Both the position numbers and the translations under genes were made by a program. The notes beneath the pieces were generated by a model. The model saw nothing but the letters and a program-made list of their open reading frames with translations. It was not told where the DNA came from and did no database searches. This document shows, in pieces, positions 18,827 to 26,882 of a DNA stretch of 64,000 bases (the first letter of the stretch is position 1; every line of letters starts with the position of its first letter). Source of the DNA: Candidatus Heimdallarchaeota archaeon (lineage in GTDB: Archaea > Asgardarchaeota > Heimdallarchaeia > Hodarchaeales > Hodarchaeaceae); NCBI GenBank assembly GCA_020353515.1, contig CP070695.1, positions 1,419,216-1,483,215 on the forward strand, in the 5' to 3' direction.

Positions 18827-18985
18827 TATTGTTTCTCCTTATTATAGGTTATTATCTAAATAGATATTGAATTATAAGGATTTAACCATTGATTTCTTTT
18901 CTTCGAATGTAACCTACCTAAAAAAAGATGTTCATTAGTGTGTAAAGAAATTTTCTAGTCAAAAACAAGCGCATGTGTACATTTA

Positions 18986-19654
18986 TTAGAAAAAAGAGAT
19001 TATCTCTTTCATATTCTTAGTCTGGCAAACAATATCTGATGCTTCAGCTACACGTTCAGAGCTTGGTTCAATTGTGATAGATAACCCTGCAACCTTAAAC
19101 ATATCAATATCAGCCGTTGAATCTCCAATCGCTATTGAATTTTCAGGGAGCATCTTAAATTGTTTAAGAAAATTCCTTAGAACTTTTCCTTTCTCCTCCC
19201 ATCCTATATTTATTTTAACTTCTCCTGAAATTCGATTATTATACCGTACAAGTTCGTTTCCAACCCAATAATCAAACTCAAGTTGAACAGCAATTTTCTT
19301 TACAATATCTTGGAGGCCCATCGATAATATTATTAATATGCAGCCCTTACTTCTTAAGAAAGAGACGAGCTCCGTAATACCTTCCCTTAACTCGATACTA
19401 GCGATTGCCTTTTGATATTCGTCCTCTGTACGGCCTATCCAAGCTTCAGCATCAGCTTTACAGAATTCATAGTATGAGATCTCTCCTTTAAGGAAGCGAT
19501 GTAAAATTGGTTTTCCATGAATTTCCCATGTTCCAAAAAATTCATGAACAGCTTGCCATGATGATCTAAAATCTGTAGTTGTTAGAGTTCCATCTAAATC
19601 GAAAGCTACCAATGTATAATCTGATAATTGAAATCGTTCATTGTATTTTTTCAT
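18986..19654 (-). CDS. HAD-family phosphatase, SerB-like
   Basis: A 222-residue haloacid-dehalogenase hydrolase. Motif I is FDLDGTLT near residues 18-25 (nucleophile Asp19, acid Asp21), motif II is the ILSMG segment, a Lys follows in the EEKGK segment, and motif III is GDSTADIDM. A helical cap between motifs I and II and the SGEVKI stretch resemble phosphoserine phosphatases (HAD-IB). Phosphoserine is the likeliest substrate, but related enzymes act on other small phosphates, so I leave the symbol empty. Stands alone. Confidence 0.8.
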   Translation of the reverse strand: MKKYNERFQLSDYTLVAFDLDGTLTTTDFRSSWQAVHEFFGTWEIHGKPILHRFLKGEISYYEFCKADAEAWIGRTEDEYQKAIASIELREGITELVSFLRSKGCILIILSMGLQDIVKKIAVQLEFDYWVGNELVRYNNRISGEVKINIGWEEKGKVLRNFLKQFKMLPENSIAIGDSTADIDMFKVAGLSITIEPSSERVAEASDIVCQTKNMKEIISFF

Positions 19655-19812
19655 GAAAGGAGGCTAGTGATAGCAATCAAAAATGATTTTCGATTGTGAT
19701 GAGAAAGTTTAATTAAGATAAGCCAGATGTTTGTTATCAAAGTACTGCTCCAGACTCAAGTCGTACAATGGAGATTTATCATACCTCCTCTTAATCAAAG
19801 GACGAAAGGAAA

Positions 19813-20856
19813 ATGCGTGTAATAGTTAGTGGCATCAGTGGTTCTGGCAGATCCGACGCGGTTGCTGATCTGGAGAATTATATTCAGAAGAACTACCCTA
19901 AGAAAAAAATAGTTGTAATGAACACCAATCGAATGATGTGGAAAACCGCGCAAGAGTTAAGAATGGATGTTAAACGTGAAAAAATGTTAGATCTATCCCC
20001 ACCCACTTTTCAAGCCTTAAGATCTACTGTTTTCGAACGTATTATTCGTGAGGTAGAAGAACACGAAGAAAAACATGATGAACTCGCAATTATAATTAAT
20101 ACTCATGCTACTTTTAGATGGAGAGAGCATCTATTAGCTGGTTGGGATTTCTTCTATTTAACAAAATTAAAGCCCGATCTGTTTATTACAATCATTAATA
20201 TTATTAACGATATTTATGAAACACTTGAAGCAAATTCACTTTGGAAAGGGATGAATAATCGGCTTCAATTAGGAATATGGCAAGAGGAAGAAGCCTTCAC
20301 AACAAAACTCATGGCTGAAACTTTAAAAAAGCCATTTTACATTGTTGCTCGTCGTCAACCACCTGAAACTCTTTATCGGCTAATTTTTGAGCATGAGGTA
20401 AGCGAAAAGGTTTATTTATCCTATCCAATGACACATCTCAAAGATGATTCAAAAAAAAACGAAATTGACCAACTGGCAGCAAAACTTAGAAAGTTAGGAT
20501 TCGTGGTGTTTGATCCTGGTACAATGGAATTGGAAAAAATTCACGTTGATATACCTGAAGACATACGTGTGTTTGATTTTTACCAAACAGTTTATCGCGA
20601 TTTTCAACTTATCGATCAGGGAACGATGGTAATTGTGTATTATCCTGAAATTGTACACTCAAGTGGTGTCGTCAATGAACAAGCCTATGGATTTCGTAAC
20701 AATAAGTACGTTTTTGCTGTGTTTCCTGCAGAAAACTTTAGTCCTTTCACATCATTTTTTGCTGATAAAACATTTATGTCTGTGGAAGCCCTCATACAAT
20801 TTTTACAAGAAGAATTACTTCCTTCTCGTCAATTAATAAAAGATCAAGAAAAATAG
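19813..20856 (+). CDS. P-loop kinase-like domain fused to nucleoside 2-deoxyribosyltransferase-like domain
   Basis: A 347-residue two-domain protein. The N-terminal half begins with a P-loop-like GISGSGRSDAV (residues 7-17) and looks like an adenylate-kinase-type NTPase, but the Walker lysine is Arg13. The C-terminal part from about 195 (VYLSYPMTH, then VVFDPGTME, and SSGVVNEQAYG near 285) resembles nucleoside deoxyribosyltransferase or related nucleotide-binding Rossmann folds. A strong ribosome site (GAAAGGAAA) precedes the ATG. Function unknown; nucleotide salvage or signalling is plausible. Confidence 0.6.
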   Translation: MRVIVSGISGSGRSDAVADLENYIQKNYPKKKIVVMNTNRMMWKTAQELRMDVKREKMLDLSPPTFQALRSTVFERIIREVEEHEEKHDELAIIINTHATFRWREHLLAGWDFFYLTKLKPDLFITIINIINDIYETLEANSLWKGMNNRLQLGIWQEEEAFTTKLMAETLKKPFYIVARRQPPETLYRLIFEHEVSEKVYLSYPMTHLKDDSKKNEIDQLAAKLRKLGFVVFDPGTMELEKIHVDIPEDIRVFDFYQTVYRDFQLIDQGTMVIVYYPEIVHSSGVVNEQAYGFRNNKYVFAVFPAENFSPFTSFFADKTFMSVEALIQFLQEELLPSRQLIKDQEK

Positions 20857-20874
20857 AAGGAATTTTCTGAAAGG

Positions 20875-22029
20875 CTACTTTTTTCTAAAGCATAGAATGC
20901 TTAACATTACCAAATTCAACAACACCAATCCAAATCCTGGTGTTTTTTTTACTTGAGTTTTTGATGATTCGTCTTCAGGAGGTATTGGGGGCATCCATGG
21001 ATTGTCAAATCCTGTGGTATCTATATTTAATGAAGCAAGGTCTTCTTCACTTAATTTAGTCATTAACCCTGAATCCACTAAGGCGGTGTACCACAGATTG
21101 GCTGTATTTATCGCTGCAAGATCAAGTCGTGCATTTATCATCTCACCAAGAATAGCCCACATGTCTTTGATTGTATCCTTTGTTCTTACCCCACTTGGTG
21201 CTAATATTTTGTCCGTTTCTAAAATGAAGGAAACATTTCCAAGACCTGTTTCAATAGAATGAAGTGTTTGATTGATTGGCGAATCTACATATACAGCAGG
21301 CTTATGAGTGAAGTTTACATCGGAAAGATACCCTGTTGTTTCATGATCTAATAATGGATATTCAATAAAAGAATGGATTCCACCTTGTCCTGTAAGTTGT
21401 CCATCATAATTAACTGTCGCGTGAAGTGGCATTGTAGCATCAGCAACATAATGGGCCAACCAACCCATATGGATTATAGTAAAATGCCAAATTGTGGAGT
21501 TTGATGGATCATTAGCAATAAGAGACATGTAATCCGTTACTTTTCTCGTGAAATTAAGGACTGCCCATTCAACTACCCCTTTCTGATACTTTTTACTTGT
21601 GCTAGAGACATTTATACTTATAAATTCGATGTCTTCAGCCGTGAATTGGGCATCTATTAAATGTGCGTTCTCTGGAAGAGATACATTATAGATAGTGCCG
21701 TCTAGTTCCTTTGTATCATGATCATCGAAATGTCGGGGGGCTTCTTCATTATATAGGTCCATTCGATAATATTTCAGGTGTTCACGATATTGATCTGGTC
21801 CATCAGCATGAATAAAAAGGAAATCAGAAGAATCTGTGAAGAATTCCTTCCAAGGAGAAGGGAGAGAAAGAATGGCTTGTTCAGTAATTGTGCCCTGACT
21901 CAGATCATCCCATTGTATCTTAGCTTGAGCTGTACTAGTTTGGCGTTCTATAATCATAGGAGTTACTGTAATAAGCACAAATAAGAAAATTAGAAAGATT
22001 CTCTTCTGTTGAGATTTTACTATTTTCAT
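20875..22029 (-). CDS. secreted zinc-dependent phospholipase C-like protein, C-terminally anchored
   Basis: A 384-residue protein with a signal peptide (about 9-27) and a helical domain bearing HMGWLAHYVADATMPLHAT near 187-205, the His/Asp zinc-ligand pattern of the bacterial phospholipase C/S1-P1 nuclease fold. Further His/Asp ligands occur earlier (FIHADGPDQYREH, HFDDHD). The C-terminus ends TPGFGLVLLN then a helix and RKK, a PGF-type anchor. Likely cleaves phospholipids or nucleic acids outside the cell. Divergent from the gene at 22354, with a palindrome between them. Confidence 0.75.
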   Translation of the reverse strand: MKIVKSQQKRIFLIFLFVLITVTPMIIERQTSTAQAKIQWDDLSQGTITEQAILSLPSPWKEFFTDSSDFLFIHADGPDQYREHLKYYRMDLYNEEAPRHFDDHDTKELDGTIYNVSLPENAHLIDAQFTAEDIEFISINVSSTSKKYQKGVVEWAVLNFTRKVTDYMSLIANDPSNSTIWHFTIIHMGWLAHYVADATMPLHATVNYDGQLTGQGGIHSFIEYPLLDHETTGYLSDVNFTHKPAVYVDSPINQTLHSIETGLGNVSFILETDKILAPSGVRTKDTIKDMWAILGEMINARLDLAAINTANLWYTALVDSGLMTKLSEEDLASLNIDTTGFDNPWMPPIPPEDESSKTQVKKTPGFGLVLLNLVMLSILCFRKK

Positions 22030-22353
22030 TTAATCGCACACTCAGTGATTAACTCAAACTTCATGAACTGAATAAAACCAAATAAGTAGAAAAATATTTT
22101 GTTGAATTAACTGGATTTTGTTTTCAAAATGCGTATTCACAATGTGATACTTGTTGTTTATTAGCTTTAACAACTAGCAAAATTAATAAAGATGAATAAT
22201 GTTGGTTTTAATGGCCCTCTATGTGTATATATAGGATTATATATACGATCTATCTAAAGGGTTCGATCAAAAGATAAAACCAAGCTGAAGAAGAAACTTT
22301 ATCTGTTTCCTGAAATAGCAGAAAAGGATCCATTCATTAAATGGTGAAATAAA
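22030..22353. other. divergent intergenic region, 324 bases
   Basis: No coding frame of note. It carries the 22-base palindrome at 22225-22246 and A/T-rich promoter-like sequence on both sides. It separates the divergent phospholipase-like and GATase-like surface-protein genes. Confidence 0.5.
22225..22246. promoter_or_regulatory. 22-base palindrome, candidate operator/TATA element
   Basis: Arms GTATATATA (22225-22233) and TATATATAC (22238-22246) are perfect inverted repeats separated by GGAT. The site lies 108 bases before the GATase-like gene and about 196 bases before the phospholipase-like gene on the other strand. It could bind a dimeric regulator or serve as a TATA region for both directions. 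Confidence 0.5.
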
Positions 22354-23337
22354 TTGAAAAGAGGATATGAAAGAATATTTTTAATTTTAGTTTTTACACT
22401 TTGTTTGGTCGCTGCTGCTTCTATTAATGTAGCAGCCGATAAAGTGTCAAACCCAGAAATTTTGATCCACAACGGGTCAGGAGCTTACCATAGAACAGGT
22501 AATATTACTGACACAGCAGAAGATTGGGGTTATGAAGTAACTGAAGTCAAGAGTGTGAACGACTCCATTCTTAAAGGTGTAGACATTCTAATCCTGAATG
22601 CCAATGATCTCCTTTATACCAATGAATCAGGTTGGATCAAAGACTGGTGGGACGATGGATATTCCAAAACAGTCTGGGTCGCTGGTGATAGTGACTATGG
22701 TGGTTACTTCAAGTATGGCCCCTTAAACGAACTTCTTGTTAATCTAGGTGGCCATATGATTCTCCAAGATGATGCCATTAGTGATCCTGAGAGTAATGAT
22801 GAGGCAGCATATCGTGTTATATCAAATGTTACCAATTCTGAGTATAATGACAATCTGACTAAGGGTGTCAGCCTAGTTGTCACACACAGTCCTTGCCCTG
22901 TTGCCCCCTATGATGGTGGAGTCAATGGCAAAGGAGATTTTGTCACTTGGGATTCATTAGCAACCGCTGATTGGCTTCTGAATAGTTCTCCCGCAGCACA
23001 AATTCTCGATCAGGACTTTGACGACGATAATATATGGGAAGGCTACCCACCATTATCTAATGGGTCTGTGACCACTCTTGGAATCGAGTGGGGCTTAGGA
23101 TCCGAAAAATTGTCCAAATTAATTGTTTCAGGTGAAGCAATCTATTCTGATGGGGAAGCAATGTTTGCAGATAAATCAGAAAATGCAAAGATTGACATTG
23201 ACACCATTAAGTTCGTAAAAGCCCTCCTAGAATGGGGAACTCCTGAGGCAGCTCCAGGAGCCGTTCCTGGGTTTACTGTCGTGCCTTTCTTCCTTGCTTT
23301 AGGAATTGTTGTAGTCATTGTCAAAAAACGCCGGTAA
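22354..23337 (+). CDS. secreted GATase1/DUF4350-like surface protein with PGF-type C-terminal anchor
   Basis: A 327-residue protein, TTG start, with a signal peptide (9-28). The external domain starts with EILIHNGSGAYHRTGN and contains VDILILNAND and WVAGDSDYGG elements, reminiscent of the class I glutamine-amidotransferase-like fold used in surface proteins, without a clear catalytic triad. The end reads GAVPGFTVVPFF, a hydrophobic helix and KKRR, like PGF-CTERM sorting tails. It precedes the ABC transporter genes and is followed by a T-run. Ligand binding is possible; function unproven. Confidence 0.65.
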   Translation: MKRGYERIFLILVFTLCLVAAASINVAADKVSNPEILIHNGSGAYHRTGNITDTAEDWGYEVTEVKSVNDSILKGVDILILNANDLLYTNESGWIKDWWDDGYSKTVWVAGDSDYGGYFKYGPLNELLVNLGGHMILQDDAISDPESNDEAAYRVISNVTNSEYNDNLTKGVSLVVTHSPCPVAPYDGGVNGKGDFVTWDSLATADWLLNSSPAAQILDQDFDDDNIWEGYPPLSNGSVTTLGIEWGLGSEKLSKLIVSGEAIYSDGEAMFADKSENAKIDIDTIKFVKALLEWGTPEAAPGAVPGFTVVPFFLALGIVVVIVKKRR

Positions 23338-23354
23338 ACAACTTTCCCTCTCTC

Positions 23355-23363
23355 TTTTTTTTT
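23355..23363 (+). terminator. T-tract terminator candidate
   Basis: Nine T in a row, preceded by a pyrimidine-rich stretch, 18 bases after the stop of the surface-protein gene ending at 23337. A typical archaeal U-run terminator; it would separate that gene from the ABC transporter operon. Confidence 0.5.
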
Positions 23364-23579
23364 AAGATGAAAGATAATTGAATTATGTTCAAGATAATAT
23401 AGTTCACTTAAGGTTCTCTTTCTGAATTTCAGTTGTGAAGAAATAGACAGATTAATAAAGATTCTTCCTGTACAACTCTACTAAGGGTTCAATCAGTTGA
23501 ATTCATTCGTCAGAGAAGAAATTCTTGATTAAAGAGTAGATAAATCAAATAAAGCTTCAAATAATGGAGGCTTATGTAA

Positions 23580-24656
23580 ATGGTCGAAGTTCGTTTAGAA
23601 AATGTGACAAAGAAATTTGGTGATGTTGTCGCGGTAGATGATGTGTCTTTTGAGGTACGTGAAGGCGAAATTTTAACCTTACTTGGTCCATCGGGGTGTG
23701 GAAAATCATCCACCTTACGTACTGTCGCAGGGTTTTATTATCCTGATTCAGGAACCATATACTTTGGTGAGAAAGATGTCACAAATCTTCCTCCACAGGA
23801 TAGAAATACTGCCATGGTTTTTCAAAATTATGCTTTATGGCCTCATATGTCTGTACGTAATAACGTCACCTATGGGTTAAAATTAAGAGACGTTTCCAAA
23901 GAAAACCAGAATAAACGCGCAAAAGAAGCGCTAAAAATGGTACAAATGGAAAAATTCATCGATAGAATGCCAAATAAACTATCAGGGGGTCAACAACAGA
24001 GAGTTGCTGTAGCTCGATGTTTAGTGGTTAACCCAGATGTATTGTTGATGGATGAACCTTTATCAAATCTTGATGCTAAATTACGAATTGAAACACGCAG
24101 AGATATTCGAGATTTAGTGAAAGATTTAACATTAACTGCTATTTATGTAACTCATGACCAAGAAGAGGCTTTAAGCATCTCTGATTACATTATCGTCATG
24201 GATGAGGGCAGAATAAGACAAAGAGGAAGACCCCGAGAAATATGGGAACGTCCATCAAACTGTTTTGTAGGTACATTTATAGGTGAGGCAAATTTATTGA
24301 GCTTTACAGTTCAATCCGTTACAAACGGTACAGGCATACTGAACATTACTGATACTGATCGTGTTTTAAAAACAAAATACGGTGTCGAATTGGAAGAAGG
24401 AGGGGAAGCAAGAATAGTATTACGACCAAATAGATTCAAAATTGAATTAGAGGAAGATAAGAGTGCCAATCAGATTCCTGCGAATGTTAGAGCATTGATG
24501 TATCTTGGAACATATGAAAGGATTACAGCAAGATTGGACAATGGTAGCGATGTAATTATCTATAATGATGAAGGTATTCCTTTGGAAGTAGGCCAAGATA
24601 TCTTCTTAAGGGTGAAACCTGAAGATGTTTTTGCATTTGGCCCAAAAGCATATTAA
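23580..24656 (+). CDS. ABC transporter ATP-binding protein (FbpC/PotA/MalK type)
   Basis: A 358-residue ATPase. Walker A GPSGCGKSST (about 38-47), Q-loop VFQNYALWPHM, signature LSGGQQQRVAVAR, Walker B VLLMDEPLSNLD and switch His in YVTHDQEEAL are all present. The C-terminal about 110 residues form a TOBE-like regulatory domain. It energises import by the permease at 26883 with the binding protein at 24692; the three genes are in order. A purine-rich GGAGG precedes the ATG. The substrate cannot be fixed from the ATPase: the family handles iron, polyamines, sugars, thiamine and phosphonates. Confidence 0.93.
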   Translation: MVEVRLENVTKKFGDVVAVDDVSFEVREGEILTLLGPSGCGKSSTLRTVAGFYYPDSGTIYFGEKDVTNLPPQDRNTAMVFQNYALWPHMSVRNNVTYGLKLRDVSKENQNKRAKEALKMVQMEKFIDRMPNKLSGGQQQRVAVARCLVVNPDVLLMDEPLSNLDAKLRIETRRDIRDLVKDLTLTAIYVTHDQEEALSISDYIIVMDEGRIRQRGRPREIWERPSNCFVGTFIGEANLLSFTVQSVTNGTGILNITDTDRVLKTKYGVELEEGGEARIVLRPNRFKIELEEDKSANQIPANVRALMYLGTYERITARLDNGSDVIIYNDEGIPLEVGQDIFLRVKPEDVFAFGPKAY

Positions 24657-24691
24657 ATTAGTAGTTACAATATATTTAAGGAGATGAAAAA

Positions 24692-26818
24692 ATGAAACAA
24701 AGTCAAAAAAGAGTTATTTTAATTATAAGCGCAATCTTCGCAGCTTATTTACTCGGAGCTGTTGGTAATATCAGCTCTGTGATTGGAACGGTTAAAAAAC
24801 CACAAGCGACATTATTTGCCGTTACAAGACACGACTTCACAATTTATGACAAGTATGAAACCCGTTTTAAGGAACTTTATCCAGAATGTGGGGATATCCA
24901 ATGGTTAGAGCTTGCTGATGTGGCTGCTTGGAGATCAGCAATCCAAAGCCCCAATTACAATATTGATATCTTATGGGGTGGTGGTCCGACATTCTTCAAC
25001 GTTTTGGCTGATGAGGATTTAATCCTACCGATTCAAGATGCAACTCTTACATCATATCTTGATGATAATGTTCCTGAGGAAATGGCTGGCGCTGAAATGA
25101 GCCGAAAAGAGGGTGGTGAATATCTATGGGTAGCTGCCGCAATTTCGTCATTTGGTTTTACCGTAAATCATAAGAACTTGGAAACTTATGGCTTGGAAGT
25201 TCCTAGAAGCTGGGAGGAGCTTGCCTCTCCTGAATACTTCCTGGGGACGACACAACATGCTATAGGTATGGGTGATGCTCCAGAAACAACCTCCAATACT
25301 AGAATATATCAGATTATCCTGCAGAAGTTCGGTTGGGAAGCAGGATGGGATATTCTAACACGAATGCACGGAAATTCGAAGATTTTTGAAGCTGGTTCGG
25401 GAGCAACTAGAGACTCCGTAGTCACAGGTGAACAAGCAGTTGCGATGACCATTGATTTTTATGGATATCAAGCACAAGTTCAGAATAAGGACTGCGAATA
25501 TATTCTTCCTGAAAATGAGACCTATATAAACGCAGATCCTATTGCGGTGGCATCATCTACTGCAAATCGGGATTTAACTGAAAAATTTGTTGAATTCGTA
25601 ATGTCAGATCAAGGTCAAGCTATGTGGCTAGATGATACGATTAATCGTATTCCCATTCTATATGATGCGTTCGAATATGCTGAAACTAACTTCGACAACG
25701 AACGTCCAGATCTAGAATCAGTATTTCTTAACCTCAACACTTCTGCTCAGACTATTGACTTTAGTGAGGATATTGCCCTTTCAATTTTTGATGCAATGCG
25801 ATTCCACTGCCATGGCGCATATACAAAGTCCCAAGAGTATTTATACGATACTTGGGGCGACCTCGTAGACCAGTATCGGAAAGGAAGGATTTCTGAAGCG
25901 GAATTCCGTTCACTTTCTCGTGAAATGAGTGATCCGCCAGTAACATTAAAGGAAATGCAACAAAAAGAGTCAGATTATGTTGCTGATCCAAATCTTAGAG
26001 ACAAAATTATCAATGATTTCAAGAGTGCAGCGCTCGAACGATATGCTGCTGTCAAAGAAAAGATCGTAGAAGAGGTTAATGACTTTGATGATAAAGGGTC
26101 ATACTTTGATGAGTATGAAGTTGAAATAACAAGCCCAACAGAAGATTCTACTGTAAGTGGTACTACTACAATTAAAGCAAATGCTGTAGAATACGGTGAC
26201 TGGTCCTTTGTTTACGGAATTTCTAGTATGGCTTTTTATGTAAACGATGAGCTTCTTGAGAATGTGACTTCAAAACCATTTGAAGCTTCTTGGGATACAA
26301 CTGGAGCAGCATCAGGGTCACACATCGTCAGAGTAGTTGCCAAAGAGTACACAGGAAGACTCACAACTGATGTAATCCAAGTAAATATTGGTACCTCTTC
26401 TTCATTCCCTCTCTTGAATATCACTGCTCCTGCAGATGATAAAGTCTTTGACAATGCGACATCTATCTCAATTGATGTAACTGCAGAACAGGCTGGTGAT
26501 TTTCAAATAGATAGTGTTGTAATAGAAATTGTTGGTTCAAGTGGCCAGGCTTTATACAAGAAGGTCACAACAGGATTTAGTGATATCAGCGTTTCGTGGG
26601 ACATTACCAAAAGCCTCAGTGGTAATTACACAATTTTCGCAGTTGCATTTTATGAAAACGGTAATGCGCAATATAAATCTGTAAAAATACTTATTCAGAG
26701 ACCAATAGAGGATAAGAAGGATGAAGCCGGACCTGGTTTCGACTTTATAAGTGTAACACTAGGAATTGCCGCATTACTTGGGATATCTATATTCCTAAAT
26801 CGAAGAAAGAGAAGATAA
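24692..26818 (+). CDS. ABC transporter solute-binding protein with Ig-like repeats and PGF-type anchor
   Basis: A 708-residue surface protein. The signal/anchor is at 7-30. An FbpA-type binding domain (about 40-360) includes DILWGGGPTFFNVL and GEQAVAMTIDFYG. A charged helical linker follows, then two Ig-like domains (about 480-570 and 575-675; the first starts VEITSPTEDSTVSG). The end is GPGFDFISVTLGI, a hydrophobic helix and RRKRR. The binding domain is thus tethered to the membrane by a stalk, which is unusual in length (typical FbpA about 340). An AAGGAG ribosome site precedes the ATG. COG1840-like; substrate unknown. Confidence 0.85.
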   Translation: MKQSQKRVILIISAIFAAYLLGAVGNISSVIGTVKKPQATLFAVTRHDFTIYDKYETRFKELYPECGDIQWLELADVAAWRSAIQSPNYNIDILWGGGPTFFNVLADEDLILPIQDATLTSYLDDNVPEEMAGAEMSRKEGGEYLWVAAAISSFGFTVNHKNLETYGLEVPRSWEELASPEYFLGTTQHAIGMGDAPETTSNTRIYQIILQKFGWEAGWDILTRMHGNSKIFEAGSGATRDSVVTGEQAVAMTIDFYGYQAQVQNKDCEYILPENETYINADPIAVASSTANRDLTEKFVEFVMSDQGQAMWLDDTINRIPILYDAFEYAETNFDNERPDLESVFLNLNTSAQTIDFSEDIALSIFDAMRFHCHGAYTKSQEYLYDTWGDLVDQYRKGRISEAEFRSLSREMSDPPVTLKEMQQKESDYVADPNLRDKIINDFKSAALERYAAVKEKIVEEVNDFDDKGSYFDEYEVEITSPTEDSTVSGTTTIKANAVEYGDWSFVYGISSMAFYVNDELLENVTSKPFEASWDTTGAASGSHIVRVVAKEYTGRLTTDVIQVNIGTSSSFPLLNITAPADDKVFDNATSISIDVTAEQAGDFQIDSVVIEIVGSSGQALYKKVTTGFSDISVSWDITKSLSGNYTIFAVAFYENGNAQYKSVKILIQRPIEDKKDEAGPGFDFISVTLGIAALLGISIFLNRRKRR

Positions 26819-26882
26819 TTCTCCTTTTTCATCTTTTTTTCCAGAAAAAAGAAAGCAAATAAAAAACAAGGAGACTGTTCAA

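Noticed and set aside
26819..26845. T-rich stretch after the binding-protein gene as a terminator
   Set aside because: It lies inside an ABC transporter operon, with the permease gene and its ribosome site directly after; at most it attenuates.
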